Shown here: piece after piece, positions 48,605 through 57,723 of the stretch
Layout of the letters: each line of letters begins with the position of its first letter
Position numbering within the stretch: the first letter of the stretch is position 1
Source of the DNA: Avibacterium volantium_A
GTDB lineage: Bacteria > Pseudomonadota > Gammaproteobacteria > Enterobacterales > Pasteurellaceae
NCBI RefSeq assembly: GCF_049366555.1
Contig: NZ_JBMMGT010000007.1
Span: forward strand, 1 to 64,000
DNA length: 64,000 nucleotides
Direction of reading: 5' to 3'
Notes under the pieces: model-generated
The model's database searches: none
Seen by the model: only the letters and a program-made list of their open reading frames with translations
Told to the model about the DNA's origin: nothing
Made by a program: the position numbers and the translations under genes

Positions 48605-50023
48605 ATGACATATCTTTGGCAACATTATGCCGCTCAGCCTGATTATCAACATAAAGTAGCCTTGCGTAATGAGCAAGGCGAACTTTTTTCTTGGCGACAA
48701 CTTAGCGAAAAAATTAATGCTGTGGCTTATGCGTTTTCTCAGCAAGGGGTAAACGCTGGCGATGGCATCGCATTGTGCGGAAAAAATAGTTTTGCCTTAT
48801 TGCTTGCCTATTTGGCAGGGATTCAGCTTGGTGCAAGAGTGCTGGGGATTAATCCTGCCTTTCCCGCAGAAAAGATCACGCAATTATGTGAAAATGCAGC
48901 AGTGCCGTTTTATTACGATCCTAAGGGCGAAAAAACGTTGCAAAATTGCACCGCACTTTTGATTTCATCGGACTTGCCACATTTTTTTTCCGCATTAAAA
49001 GAACAGGCAATGGTGGATTACGATCCTAACCGCCCCGCTACAATGACGCTTACATCAGGTTCAACGGGCAACCCTAAAGCCGTGGTGCATACTGTACAAG
49101 GGCATTTGGATAATGCGCAAGGCGTGTGCGAATTAATGGCGTTTGGGGCTGAAAATGCGTGGTTGCTTTCTTTGCCTTTATATCACGTTTCAGGCCAAGG
49201 CATTGTGTGGCGCTGGCTGTACGCAGGGGCAAGGCTGCATTTGCCAAATGAAGATTTTTATACGGAAGCGGCTGGTGTTTCACATCTTTCTCTTGTGCCA
49301 ACCCAGTTGCAACGGTTTATCGCTTATTTACAGCAACACCCTGAACAAACTATTCACACACAACATATTTTATTGGGCGGTAGCCATATTCCCCTTGCCT
49401 TAACGCAACAAGCCGTGCAATATCATTTGACTTGTTATTCAGGCTATGGAATGACGGAAATGGCGTCCACGGTTTGCGCGAAAAAAAGTGATCAATATAA
49501 TGGCGTCGGCTTGCCACTTAAAGGACGAGAGCTTGAACTCATTGACGGTGAAATTTGCTTGCGTGGCGCAGGCTTAGGGCTAGGCTATTGGCAACGGGGC
49601 GAAATATTGCCCTTAGTGCAACAAGACGGCTGGCTTCATACCAAAGATCTGGGTGAATGGCAAAATGGCAAGCTACGCATTTTAGGGCGTTTAGACAATA
49701 TGTTTATTTCAGGTGGTGAGAATATTCAGCCTGAAGAGATTGAACGGATAATCTTGCATTATCCTGAAATAAAACAAGTATTTATCCTGCCAGTGGAGGA
49801 CAGCGAATTTGGTCAGCGACCTGTAGCAATGGTTGAGTTTGCTAATGGATTTAGCCAAAGTGCGGTGGAAAATTTGCAAATTTGGCTTGCCACAAGATTA
49901 GAAAAATTTAAGCAACCCATACGCTATTTTCCGCTAGATGTGGCACAATGCCAGCAGCAGGGAACAATTAAAATTTCACGCAATGCGTTAAAAATGGCGT
50001 TAAAAGAATTACTAGGAAAATAA
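48605..50023 (+). CDS. menE: o-Succinylbenzoate-CoA ligase
   Basis: Adenylate-forming ligase of menaquinone synthesis. The AMP-binding P-loop is MTLTSGSTGNPKAVVHT near residue 143. GYGMTEMASTVCAKK, LHTKDLGEWQNGKLRILGRLDNMFISGGENI (hinge) and a C-terminal catalytic Lys region (GTIKISRNALK) complete the fold. The 472 residues are normal. It lies apart from the other men genes, directly after seqA and 1 nt before mscK. No strong ribosome site precedes the ATG. USS cores encode CTALLI and QSAVEN. Confidence 0.92.
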   Translation: MTYLWQHYAAQPDYQHKVALRNEQGELFSWRQLSEKINAVAYAFSQQGVNAGDGIALCGKNSFALLLAYLAGIQLGARVLGINPAFPAEKITQLCENAAVPFYYDPKGEKTLQNCTALLISSDLPHFFSALKEQAMVDYDPNRPATMTLTSGSTGNPKAVVHTVQGHLDNAQGVCELMAFGAENAWLLSLPLYHVSGQGIVWRWLYAGARLHLPNEDFYTEAAGVSHLSLVPTQLQRFIAYLQQHPEQTIHTQHILLGGSHIPLALTQQAVQYHLTCYSGYGMTEMASTVCAKKSDQYNGVGLPLKGRELELIDGEICLRGAGLGLGYWQRGEILPLVQQDGWLHTKDLGEWQNGKLRILGRLDNMFISGGENIQPEEIERIILHYPEIKQVFILPVEDSEFGQRPVAMVEFANGFSQSAVENLQIWLATRLEKFKQPIRYFPLDVAQCQQQGTIKISRNALKMALKELLGK

Positions 50024-50024
50024 A

Positions 50025-53000
50025 ATGAAACTGATTGAGCGTATTTTTACGATCTTTTTTCTGTCCTTGATTTGGGCTTCTGCAAGTTGGGCGGCGTTAC
50101 CAAAAGAAGCGGATATTCAAACACAGCTTGCTGCAGCGAAAGAGGCAGATCAAAGTGATGTGAATAATAAAATCTTGGTACAAAACCTAGAAGAAACGCT
50201 TACTTTGCTTGGAAATATTGAAAAGCAAAAAGCCGATAACGCTTCATTAAGTAAGTCGGTAGATAACGCCCCGAAACAGGTTGCAGATTTACAAGTTGCG
50301 GTGGATAAATTAAAAAATACCGCTCCTGTTACGTTACAAGATTTCGAGAAATTATCACTTACCGATTTACAAACGCAATCTATTGCCACGCAACAAAATT
50401 TGCAACAAATCCAGACGGATTTGCTAGCAATTAATGCGCAGTTAGTAAGTCAGCGAGCTGCACCAGAGCGTGCGCAGTCTGCCTTGAGTGCAAATTTAAT
50501 TCGTTCACAAGAAATTGATAAATTGCTATTTGGCATTACAGCAGCAGATTCGGTTGAAAAAACGAAATTAGAAACTGAACTGGTCTTGATCGGTTTACAA
50601 AACACCTATAACCAAATGTTGTTGCAGGGCAACAATGATCTTACCTCGCTTTATACAATCCAATTAGAGCAAAAAAATTTGATGCAACAACAGTTGCAAA
50701 CTAAGCTTTCTATGTTGCAAGAGGTGATTAATGAAAAGAATTTGCAAGAAACTCGCCAACAAGCAGAACAGTTAAAGCAATCGCAAACGAATGTACAAGA
50801 TAGTAATCCCATTATTGTTGAACAGCAAAACCAAAATGTGCGAATTAGCCAAGATTTGGTGAAACAAACCGCTCAGCTAAATGCACTATCACAAGATAGT
50901 TTGCGAATAAAGAGCGTGCTGGATAATTTGCAACAAACAGAACGGAACATTAATGAACAAATTAGTGCGTTGCAAGGCACATTGGTGCTTTCGCGCATTA
51001 TTAATAAGCAAAAACAACTGTTACCACAGGATCAAATGATCCGTGGTTTGCCAAAACAAATCACCGATTTACGCGTACAGATTTTTGATTTAACAGAGTT
51101 GCGGGATAATTTATACGATACCCAAAGCTATATTTCTAATTTAGAAAAAAGCACGAATACCCATTTAACTGATGATGAAAAAAGCCAGCTTACGACAATT
51201 TTGCAAGAGCGGCGTAAATTATTATCAGATTCTATTACGAATTTGAATAATCAGCTAAATTTAGCCATTAATATTGAATTAAATCAGCAACAGGTTACCG
51301 CAATTAGTGATGCCTTGCAGGGAAAATTACAACAGCAAAGTTTCTGGGTGAGAAGTAATCCGCCGTTGGATATGGATTGGTTTACCAATTTCTTGCCAAA
51401 AGTGAAATATCAGTTGCAAGATATTAAGCGTTTAATCAATTTTTCTAACTGGAAAGACAACTTGCTGCCAACCGCAGTGTTAGTTATTTTGTTAATGATT
51501 TTCACCGCACTTATTCAATGGCGAAAAGAGAAAATCACTCAACGTTTGGCTTATATCAATAGTAAGATCAATACATTAAAAGGTGAGCGACAACGTTATA
51601 CACCAGAAGCGATTTTTTGGACGCTAATTTTATGCTTGCGTTCCACCTTCATTTTCTTGTCAGCCTTAATTTTGATTGCCTCGATCTGTTTTGAGAAGCC
51701 AGAACCATTTTGGGTGTGGTCTTTCAGAATGGCGGGGTATTGGCTATTTTTTGCTTTTATCTTGGCAATGCTGCGTCCTAATGGATTAGCCTATCGCCAC
51801 TTTAATATGCCGCAATCTAATGTGCAGCTGTTTTATTCTGTTTCTAAACGTTCTGTTTGGATTTATGCGTTATGGTTGAATGCTTCTATTTTTACGAATT
51901 TAGATGCAGGAATTACCAATGATGTTATTGGTGAAGTGCTAACCATCTCAATTTTAGTGATTTCTCTTTTCATCGTAGGGCCACGGTTACGCTATGCAGT
52001 AAGCATTTATCAGAAAACCCAAGAACAAGCGGGAGAGCGGAGCTATTTATTCAAGTTTTCACGCATTGTATTAGTGATCGCACCGATCGCATTAATCGTG
52101 TTGATCGTAATGGGGTACTATTACACCGCACTGAATTTGATGGAACATTTGATCTCCTCTTATTTTGTGTTGGTAATTTGGATGATTGCGCGCGATGTGG
52201 TGTATCGTGGCTTTACCGTATCGGCAAGACGCCTTGCTTATCGCCGCTTACAAGAAAAAATTCAGGCACAACAAGCGCAAAAAGAAGACAATAATAATGA
52301 TCTGAACTCTGAATATTCACGTGAAGAGAGTCTTGCGCTTTCCCAAGTAAAAAGCCAAGTGAAAAGTGTGGTGGATTTGTTGCTTTGGGTTGGATTATTT
52401 GGCTTATTTTATTGGGTATGGTCTGATCTCATCACTGTTGCCTATTATTTAGAAGGGGTAACCTTGTGGCAACAACAGGTGGTAACAGAAACTGGCACAG
52501 TGAGTGAGTCCATCACCTTGCTGAATTTATTATTTGCTTTGATTATTATCATTGGCACTTATGCGTTAGTGAAAAATATTGGCGGTTTGCTCGAAGTCTT
52601 AGTGTTTTCGCGAATGAGTTTTTCTCAAGGCACGCCTTATACCATCACCACCTTGCTGACTTATTTTATTATTGCCATTGGCGGTGGCGCAGCGTTTTCC
52701 GTGTTAGGAATGTCGTGGTCAAAATTACAATGGTTATTTGCCGCACTTTCGGTAGGTTTAGGTTTCGGTTTACAAGAAATCTTCGCCAACTTTATTTCGG
52801 GGATCATCATTTTATTTGAACGCCCAGTACGGATTGGCGATGTGGTTACCATTGGGGAATTTTCAGGCACGGTATCGAAAATTCGCATTCGTTCCACCAC
52901 CTTGATCGATTTTGATAAAAAAGAAGTGATCGTGCCAAATAAAGCTTTCGTAACAGAACGCTTGATCAACTGGGCATTGACTGATTCAATGACGCGCGTG

Positions 53001-53336
53001 GTGTTAAGTGTAGGCGTGGCTTATGGCTCAGATTTAGAATTAGTGAAACGTTTATTATTACAAGCCGCTGATGAATGTGAATATGTTTTGAAAGATCCAG
53101 AGCCTGTGGCATACTTCTTAACTTTTGGCGCAAGTACCTTGGATCACGAATTGCGTGTTTATGTGGGTAACCTAAATGAACGCACCCGAACTATCGATTA
53201 TGTGAATCGCCGTATTGATGAGCTATTTGCCGCGCATAATGTGGAAATTGCCTTCAATCAGCTTGATGTGTTCATTAAAAATCCAACTACATCGCAAGAA
53301 ATAAAAATCGTGTCAGAAAATTTAGCGAAATCATAA
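50025..53336 (+). CDS. mscK: Mechanosensitive channel MscK/KefA
   Basis: Large MscS-superfamily channel protecting against osmotic downshift; in Escherichia coli MscK also responds to potassium. A signal peptide (FLSLIWASASWAA) precedes a periplasmic coiled-coil region to about residue 470 rich in Gln/Leu. About ten transmembrane helices follow. The MscS core is near the C terminus: pore helix WLFAALSVGLGFGLQEIFAN, then IILFERPVRIGDVVTIGEFSGTV and VIVPNKAFVTERLINW. At 1103 residues it is similar to Escherichia coli MscK (1120). It abuts menE, and aroC follows after 20 nt. Confidence 0.92.
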   Translation: MKLIERIFTIFFLSLIWASASWAALPKEADIQTQLAAAKEADQSDVNNKILVQNLEETLTLLGNIEKQKADNASLSKSVDNAPKQVADLQVAVDKLKNTAPVTLQDFEKLSLTDLQTQSIATQQNLQQIQTDLLAINAQLVSQRAAPERAQSALSANLIRSQEIDKLLFGITAADSVEKTKLETELVLIGLQNTYNQMLLQGNNDLTSLYTIQLEQKNLMQQQLQTKLSMLQEVINEKNLQETRQQAEQLKQSQTNVQDSNPIIVEQQNQNVRISQDLVKQTAQLNALSQDSLRIKSVLDNLQQTERNINEQISALQGTLVLSRIINKQKQLLPQDQMIRGLPKQITDLRVQIFDLTELRDNLYDTQSYISNLEKSTNTHLTDDEKSQLTTILQERRKLLSDSITNLNNQLNLAINIELNQQQVTAISDALQGKLQQQSFWVRSNPPLDMDWFTNFLPKVKYQLQDIKRLINFSNWKDNLLPTAVLVILLMIFTALIQWRKEKITQRLAYINSKINTLKGERQRYTPEAIFWTLILCLRSTFIFLSALILIASICFEKPEPFWVWSFRMAGYWLFFAFILAMLRPNGLAYRHFNMPQSNVQLFYSVSKRSVWIYALWLNASIFTNLDAGITNDVIGEVLTISILVISLFIVGPRLRYAVSIYQKTQEQAGERSYLFKFSRIVLVIAPIALIVLIVMGYYYTALNLMEHLISSYFVLVIWMIARDVVYRGFTVSARRLAYRRLQEKIQAQQAQKEDNNNDLNSEYSREESLALSQVKSQVKSVVDLLLWVGLFGLFYWVWSDLITVAYYLEGVTLWQQQVVTETGTVSESITLLNLLFALIIIIGTYALVKNIGGLLEVLVFSRMSFSQGTPYTITTLLTYFIIAIGGGAAFSVLGMSWSKLQWLFAALSVGLGFGLQEIFANFISGIIILFERPVRIGDVVTIGEFSGTVSKIRIRSTTLIDFDKKEVIVPNKAFVTERLINWALTDSMTRVVLSVGVAYGSDLELVKRLLLQAADECEYVLKDPEPVAYFLTFGASTLDHELRVYVGNLNERTRTIDYVNRRIDELFAAHNVEIAFNQLDVFIKNPTTSQEIKIVSENLAKS

Positions 53337-53356
53337 GGAATAAATAAGGAAAAATA

Positions 53357-54439
53357 ATGGCAGGAAATAGCATAGGACAACTTTTTCGCGTAACCACCTT
53401 TGGCGAATCTCACGGCATCGCACTGGGCTGTATTGTTGATGGCGTACCACCGGGGCTTGAGCTATCCGAACAAGATATTCAGCCTGATTTGGATCGCCGT
53501 AAACCCGGCACTTCACGTTACACCACGCCAAGACGGGAAGATGACGAAGTGCAAATTCTCTCAGGGGTGTTTGAAGGGAAAACCACAGGCACGAGCATTG
53601 GAATGATCATCAAAAACGCCGATCAGCGTTCGCAAGATTACGGCGAAATTAAGGATCGTTTCCGCCCAGGTCACGCCGATTATACTTACCAACAAAAATA
53701 CGGCTTGCGTGATTATCGTGGTGGTGGACGTTCTTCTGCTCGCGAAACAGCAATGCGCGTGGCTGCAGGGGCGATAGCAAAAAAATATTTGCGTGAATAT
53801 TTTGGCATTGAAGTGCGTGGTTATCTTTCACAAATTGGCTCGGTGAAAATTGATCCGAAAACGGTGGAAAACATTGCTCAAATTGATTGGCAGCAAGTAA
53901 ACGGCAACCCATTTTTCTGCCCTGATCCGAGTGCGGTGAAAAAATTTGATGAATTAATCCGCGACTTGAAAAAAGAGGGCAATTCCATTGGTGCGAAATT
54001 AACGGTGGTGGCGGAGAACGTGCCAGTAGGGCTAGGCGAACCCGTTTTCGATCGCCTTGATGCGGATTTGGCGCACGCTTTAATGGGGATCAATGCGGTG
54101 AAAGCGGTGGAAATCGGCGATGGCTTCGCAGTAGTGGAGCAAAAAGGCACACAGCATCGTGATGAAATGACCCCTGAAGGTTTTTGTTCTAACCACGCAG
54201 GGGGAATTTTGGGCGGGATTAGCTCAGGGCAACCGATTATCGCCACCATCGCATTAAAGCCCACCTCAAGCATTACCATTGCAGGGCGTTCGGTCAATCT
54301 TAACAATGAACCCGTGGAAGTGATCACCAAAGGTCGCCACGATCCTTGTGTCGGTATTCGAGCAGTGCCAATCGCGGAAGCAATGACGGCGATTGTGCTG
54401 TTAGATCATTTATTACGTTTTAAGGCTCAATGTAAATGA
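53357..54439 (+). CDS. aroC: Chorismate synthase
   Basis: FMNH2-dependent lyase for the last common step to aromatic amino acids. Family signatures are GESHGIALGCIVDGVPPG (residues 16-33), YGLRDYRGGGRSSARETAMRVAAGA and FCSNHAGGILGGISSGQPI, and the C-terminal GRHDPCVGIRAVPIAEAM is intact. The 360 residues match other proteobacterial enzymes. AAGGAAAAATA precedes the ATG. The stop overlaps mepA by 4 nt (ATGA). Confidence 0.98.
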   Translation: MAGNSIGQLFRVTTFGESHGIALGCIVDGVPPGLELSEQDIQPDLDRRKPGTSRYTTPRREDDEVQILSGVFEGKTTGTSIGMIIKNADQRSQDYGEIKDRFRPGHADYTYQQKYGLRDYRGGGRSSARETAMRVAAGAIAKKYLREYFGIEVRGYLSQIGSVKIDPKTVENIAQIDWQQVNGNPFFCPDPSAVKKFDELIRDLKKEGNSIGAKLTVVAENVPVGLGEPVFDRLDADLAHALMGINAVKAVEIGDGFAVVEQKGTQHRDEMTPEGFCSNHAGGILGGISSGQPIIATIALKPTSSITIAGRSVNLNNEPVEVITKGRHDPCVGIRAVPIAEAMTAIVLLDHLLRFKAQCK

Positions 54440-55293
54440 AACACGCAATGAAATTATTAAGTGCGGTGCTTTTTTGTGGCATTTTTTCTACAACTACCGC
54501 ATTGGCTAGTCCTGAATATTGGCAAAAAGTGAAACGCCCTATTACGGGCGAGCCAACGCCTGTGGGATCATACAGCAACGGCTGTATTATTGGTGCGAAA
54601 GCCTTGCCTTTTGACGGCGAGGGCTATCAAGTGATCCGTACGAGTAAAAATCGCTATTACGGCCACCCAGATATGATCGCCTATCTGCAACGCTTAGGCA
54701 AAAAAGCCAAATCCGCTGGCATTCCAACAATGCTTATCGGCGATATTGCAATGCCGGGGGGCGGGCGCTTTTTAACGGGACACGCCAGCCACCAAATGGG
54801 CTTGGACGCAGATATTTGGCTACGTTTAGGGCGTTTATCCGATAAAGATGCACAAAATCCAGCGGGAATGGGCTTGTTAGTGGTGGATCGCAAAGCGCAA
54901 CGTGTTGATGATTCCGTATGGAATGAAAATCACGCCAATTTAATTCGTTTAGCGGCGCAAGATAAGCAAGTGGCGCGTATTTTCGTTAATCCAGCGATTA
55001 AATTGAAATTATGCCAAACGGTGCGTGGTGATCGCAGTTGGTTGCAGAAAATTCGTCCGTGGTTTGGACACGATTCCCATTTTCACGTTCGCTTAACTTG
55101 CCCGAAAGGTGCGACTTACTGCGAAAATCAAGCGCCCGTCCCCGCAGGCGAGGGCTGTGGCGATGAGCTATATTCTTGGTTTAAGCCTGCTAAACCTTCA
55201 ACGGGAACAAACAAACCAAAAGCGCGTCCACCTGAGCCATTTTTATGTCAGCAAGTAAGCCACGCGCCAAATCAAAGCGAATGGTTGGAATAA
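54436..55293 (+). CDS. mepA: Penicillin-insensitive murein endopeptidase
   Basis: Periplasmic LAS-family zinc metallopeptidase that cuts D,D and L,D cross-links in peptidoglycan. The signal peptide (MKHAMKLLSAVLFCGIFSTTTALA) is clear. Zinc-binding motifs are LTGHASHQMGLDADIW and FGHDSHFHVRLTC. Several cysteines in the C-terminal part suggest the known disulfides. The 285 residues compare with 274 in Escherichia coli. It is translationally coupled to aroC, a conserved pairing. Confidence 0.96.
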   Translation: MKHAMKLLSAVLFCGIFSTTTALASPEYWQKVKRPITGEPTPVGSYSNGCIIGAKALPFDGEGYQVIRTSKNRYYGHPDMIAYLQRLGKKAKSAGIPTMLIGDIAMPGGGRFLTGHASHQMGLDADIWLRLGRLSDKDAQNPAGMGLLVVDRKAQRVDDSVWNENHANLIRLAAQDKQVARIFVNPAIKLKLCQTVRGDRSWLQKIRPWFGHDSHFHVRLTCPKGATYCENQAPVPAGEGCGDELYSWFKPAKPSTGTNKPKARPPEPFLCQQVSHAPNQSEWLE

Positions 55294-55346
55294 GCCCTAG
55301 AATAACAATTAGGGTAGTAGCATAAGAGCGAAAATAGGAGTGAAAA

Positions 55347-56138
55347 ATGGAAATCAGCCTAAATCTTATTGCGTTATTATTTTTAGTGGCATTTATTGCT
55401 GGATTTATTGATGCCATTGCGGGTGGCGGTGGCTTAATTACCATTCCCGCCTTGCTAATGACTGGCATTTCCCCCGCGATGGCATTAGGCACGAACAAAC
55501 TGCAGGCCTGTGGCGGCTCATTTTCAGCGAGCTTTTATTTTTTACGCAAAAGAGCGGTGGATTTAAAAGAAATTTGGCTGCTCGTGCTAATGACCTTTAT
55601 CGGCGCAGTGCTTGGCACAATCCTTATTCAGTTAGTGGATAGTGCGCTGATTAAAAAAGTCATTCCATTTTTAGTGCTAGCCATTGGCTTGTATTTTTTA
55701 TTCACCCCAAATTTAGGCGATGAAGATCGGCACAAACGCATTTCTTACGCCACTTTTGCCTTTAGCGCAGGATTTGGAATTGGTTTTTATGACGGTTTCT
55801 TCGGGCCGGGAACAGGTTCATTGCTAAGTTTAGCTTTTGTTACGTTGCTTGGTTTTAATCTTGCGAAAGCCACGGCTCACGCCAAAGTGCTAAATTTCAC
55901 CTCAAATATTGCCGCACTTTTGCTCTTTCTCATTGGTGGACAAATTTGGTGGGAAGCAGGGCTGGTGATGATGTTAGGACAAATTATCGGCGCAAATTTA
56001 GGCGCAAAAATGGTGCTAAGCAAAGGCAAACAGTTAATTCGCCCGATGGTGGTGATAATGTCTTTTATTATGACTGCCAAAATGGCTTATGATCAAGGCT
56101 GGTTCGGTTCGTTGAGGTTTTATGACACAACAAAATGA
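55347..56138 (+). CDS. TSUP (TauE/SafE) family membrane permease
   Basis: Seven- to eight-helix inner-membrane carrier of the sulfite/sulfoacetate exporter family (YfcA-type). The family repeats are visible: GFIDAIAGGGGLITIPALLMTGISP near residue 20 and GFYDGFFGPGTGSLLSLAFV in the second half. The 263 residues are normal. AGGAGTG precedes the ATG. The substrate is unknown. It overlaps the start of lpxM by 17 nt. Confidence 0.88.
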   Translation: MEISLNLIALLFLVAFIAGFIDAIAGGGGLITIPALLMTGISPAMALGTNKLQACGGSFSASFYFLRKRAVDLKEIWLLVLMTFIGAVLGTILIQLVDSALIKKVIPFLVLAIGLYFLFTPNLGDEDRHKRISYATFAFSAGFGIGFYDGFFGPGTGSLLSLAFVTLLGFNLAKATAHAKVLNFTSNIAALLLFLIGGQIWWEAGLVMMLGQIIGANLGAKMVLSKGKQLIRPMVVIMSFIMTAKMAYDQGWFGSLRFYDTTK

Positions 56139-57078
56139 TGATGTACGCTTAACCGCTCGCGTGGGCTATGATCCCAAATGGCAATGGGCGTTTTTATTGC
56201 CAAAATATTGGGGCGTTTGGCTTGGTATTTTCGCCTTGGCGCTATTCGCCTTTGTGCCTTTTCGCTTAAGGGATAAGATTGCCGCGAAAATTGGCTTGCT
56301 CGTTGGGCAAAAAGCGAAAAAACAACGTCATCGCGCAAGGGTAAATTTGCAATATTGTTTCCCTGATTGGACAGAGCAGCAGCGTGAAAAAGTAATCGAT
56401 GAAATGTTTATCACCGTCAGCCAAGTGATGCTGGGCATTGGTGAAATTGCGTTACGTTCAAAAAAACATCTACAACAACGCAGCGAATTTATCGGTCTGG
56501 AATATATTCAGCAAGCCAAAGCGGCAGGGCATAACATTATTTTAATGGTGCCTCACGGCTGGGCGATTGATGCTTCGGGGATTATTTTGCACACCTACGG
56601 AATGCCGATGACATCAATGTATAATCCCCACCGTAACCCATTGGTCGATTGGCTGTGGACGATGACACGCCAGCGTTTTGGTGGCAAAATGCACGCTCGA
56701 CAAAATGGCATAAAACCTTTTCTTAATGCAGTAAAAAAAGGCGAAATGGGGTATTATTTGCCTGATGAAGATTATGGCGAAGAATTAAGTGAATATGCAG
56801 ATTTTTTTGCCACTTATAAGGCCACCTTGCCGGGCTTGAATAAAATGGCAAAATTGGCAAAAGCTGTGGTGATCCCAATGTTTCCGCGCTATAACGCAGA
56901 GCGTGGTAAATATGAAATGGAAATTCACCCACCAATGCCAATTAGCGAAGAGCCTGCACAAATGGCACGGGAAATGAACAAAGAAATTGAGCAATTTGTT
57001 ACCCCAACGCCAGAGCAGTATGTGTGGATTTTGCGTTTATTAAAAACCCGAAAAGATGGTGCGGATATTTATCGTTAA
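56122..57078 (+). CDS. lpxM: Lipid A late acyltransferase (LpxM/MsbB)
   Basis: Inner-membrane acyltransferase adding a secondary acyl chain to Kdo2-lipid A. An N-terminal membrane anchor (VWLGIFALALFAFVPF) precedes the HX4D motif in MVPHGWAIDASG, and YLPDEDYGEELSEYADFFATYKATLPG matches the LpxM rather than the LpxL branch. The 318 residues are typical. Its ATG lies inside the end of the TSUP gene, so translation is coupled. LpxL cannot be fully excluded without alignment. Confidence 0.88.
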   Translation: MTQQNDDVRLTARVGYDPKWQWAFLLPKYWGVWLGIFALALFAFVPFRLRDKIAAKIGLLVGQKAKKQRHRARVNLQYCFPDWTEQQREKVIDEMFITVSQVMLGIGEIALRSKKHLQQRSEFIGLEYIQQAKAAGHNIILMVPHGWAIDASGIILHTYGMPMTSMYNPHRNPLVDWLWTMTRQRFGGKMHARQNGIKPFLNAVKKGEMGYYLPDEDYGEELSEYADFFATYKATLPGLNKMAKLAKAVVIPMFPRYNAERGKYEMEIHPPMPISEEPAQMAREMNKEIEQFVTPTPEQYVWILRLLKTRKDGADIYR

Positions 57079-57159
57079 ATTGAATAATCTGTGGTAATAT
57101 GCGTGCCGCTCTTTTTTATGCAAAACGGTCGAAAATTTGACCGCACTTTAGGTAATAAA

Positions 57160-57702
57160 ATGAACAAACAATTAGAACTGATTAAATCATCGATCAAATC
57201 TATTCCAAACTACCCGAAAGAAGGCATTATCTTTCGTGATATTACAAGTCTTGTGGAAACCCCTGCGGCGTTCAAGGCAACCATTGATTTAATCGTGGCA
57301 CAATATAAAGACAAAGGCATCACCAAAGTTATCGGCACAGAAAGCCGTGGCTTTATTTTTGGCGCGCCTGTGGCATTAGCCTTAGATATTCCTTTTGTAT
57401 TAGTGCGTAAACCAGGTAAATTGCCGCGTGAAACCATTGCGCAATCCTATCAGTTAGAATATGGGCAAGACACCTTAGAAATTCACACAGACTCTATTCA
57501 ATCGGGCGATAACGTATTGATTATTGACGATTTATTAGCCACAGGCGGAACGGTTGAAGCCACTGTGAAGTTGGTTGAACGTCTTGGTGGTGAAGTGAAA
57601 AATGCCGCGTTCGTGATTAATTTGCCAGAACTTGGCGGCGAACAACGCTTACGCAATTTAGGGGTAACCCCGTTCTCATTAGTGAATTTTGAAAGCCACT
57701 AA
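57160..57702 (+). CDS. apt: Adenine phosphoribosyltransferase
   Basis: Type I phosphoribosyltransferase salvaging adenine to AMP. The PRPP loop is VLIIDDLLATGGTVEA; TKVIGTESRGFIFGAPVAL and FVLVRKPGKLPRETI are substrate loops. From ATG 57160 (MNKQLELIKSSIKSIPNYPKEGI) the protein has 180 residues, the family norm; the open frame from 57091 is too long and includes a USS. It is followed 21 nt later by dnaX, the same pair as in Escherichia coli. Confidence 0.97.
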   Translation: MNKQLELIKSSIKSIPNYPKEGIIFRDITSLVETPAAFKATIDLIVAQYKDKGITKVIGTESRGFIFGAPVALALDIPFVLVRKPGKLPRETIAQSYQLEYGQDTLEIHTDSIQSGDNVLIIDDLLATGGTVEATVKLVERLGGEVKNAAFVINLPELGGEQRLRNLGVTPFSLVNFESH

Positions 57703-57723
57703 TTTATCCTAAGCGAGCAAGGA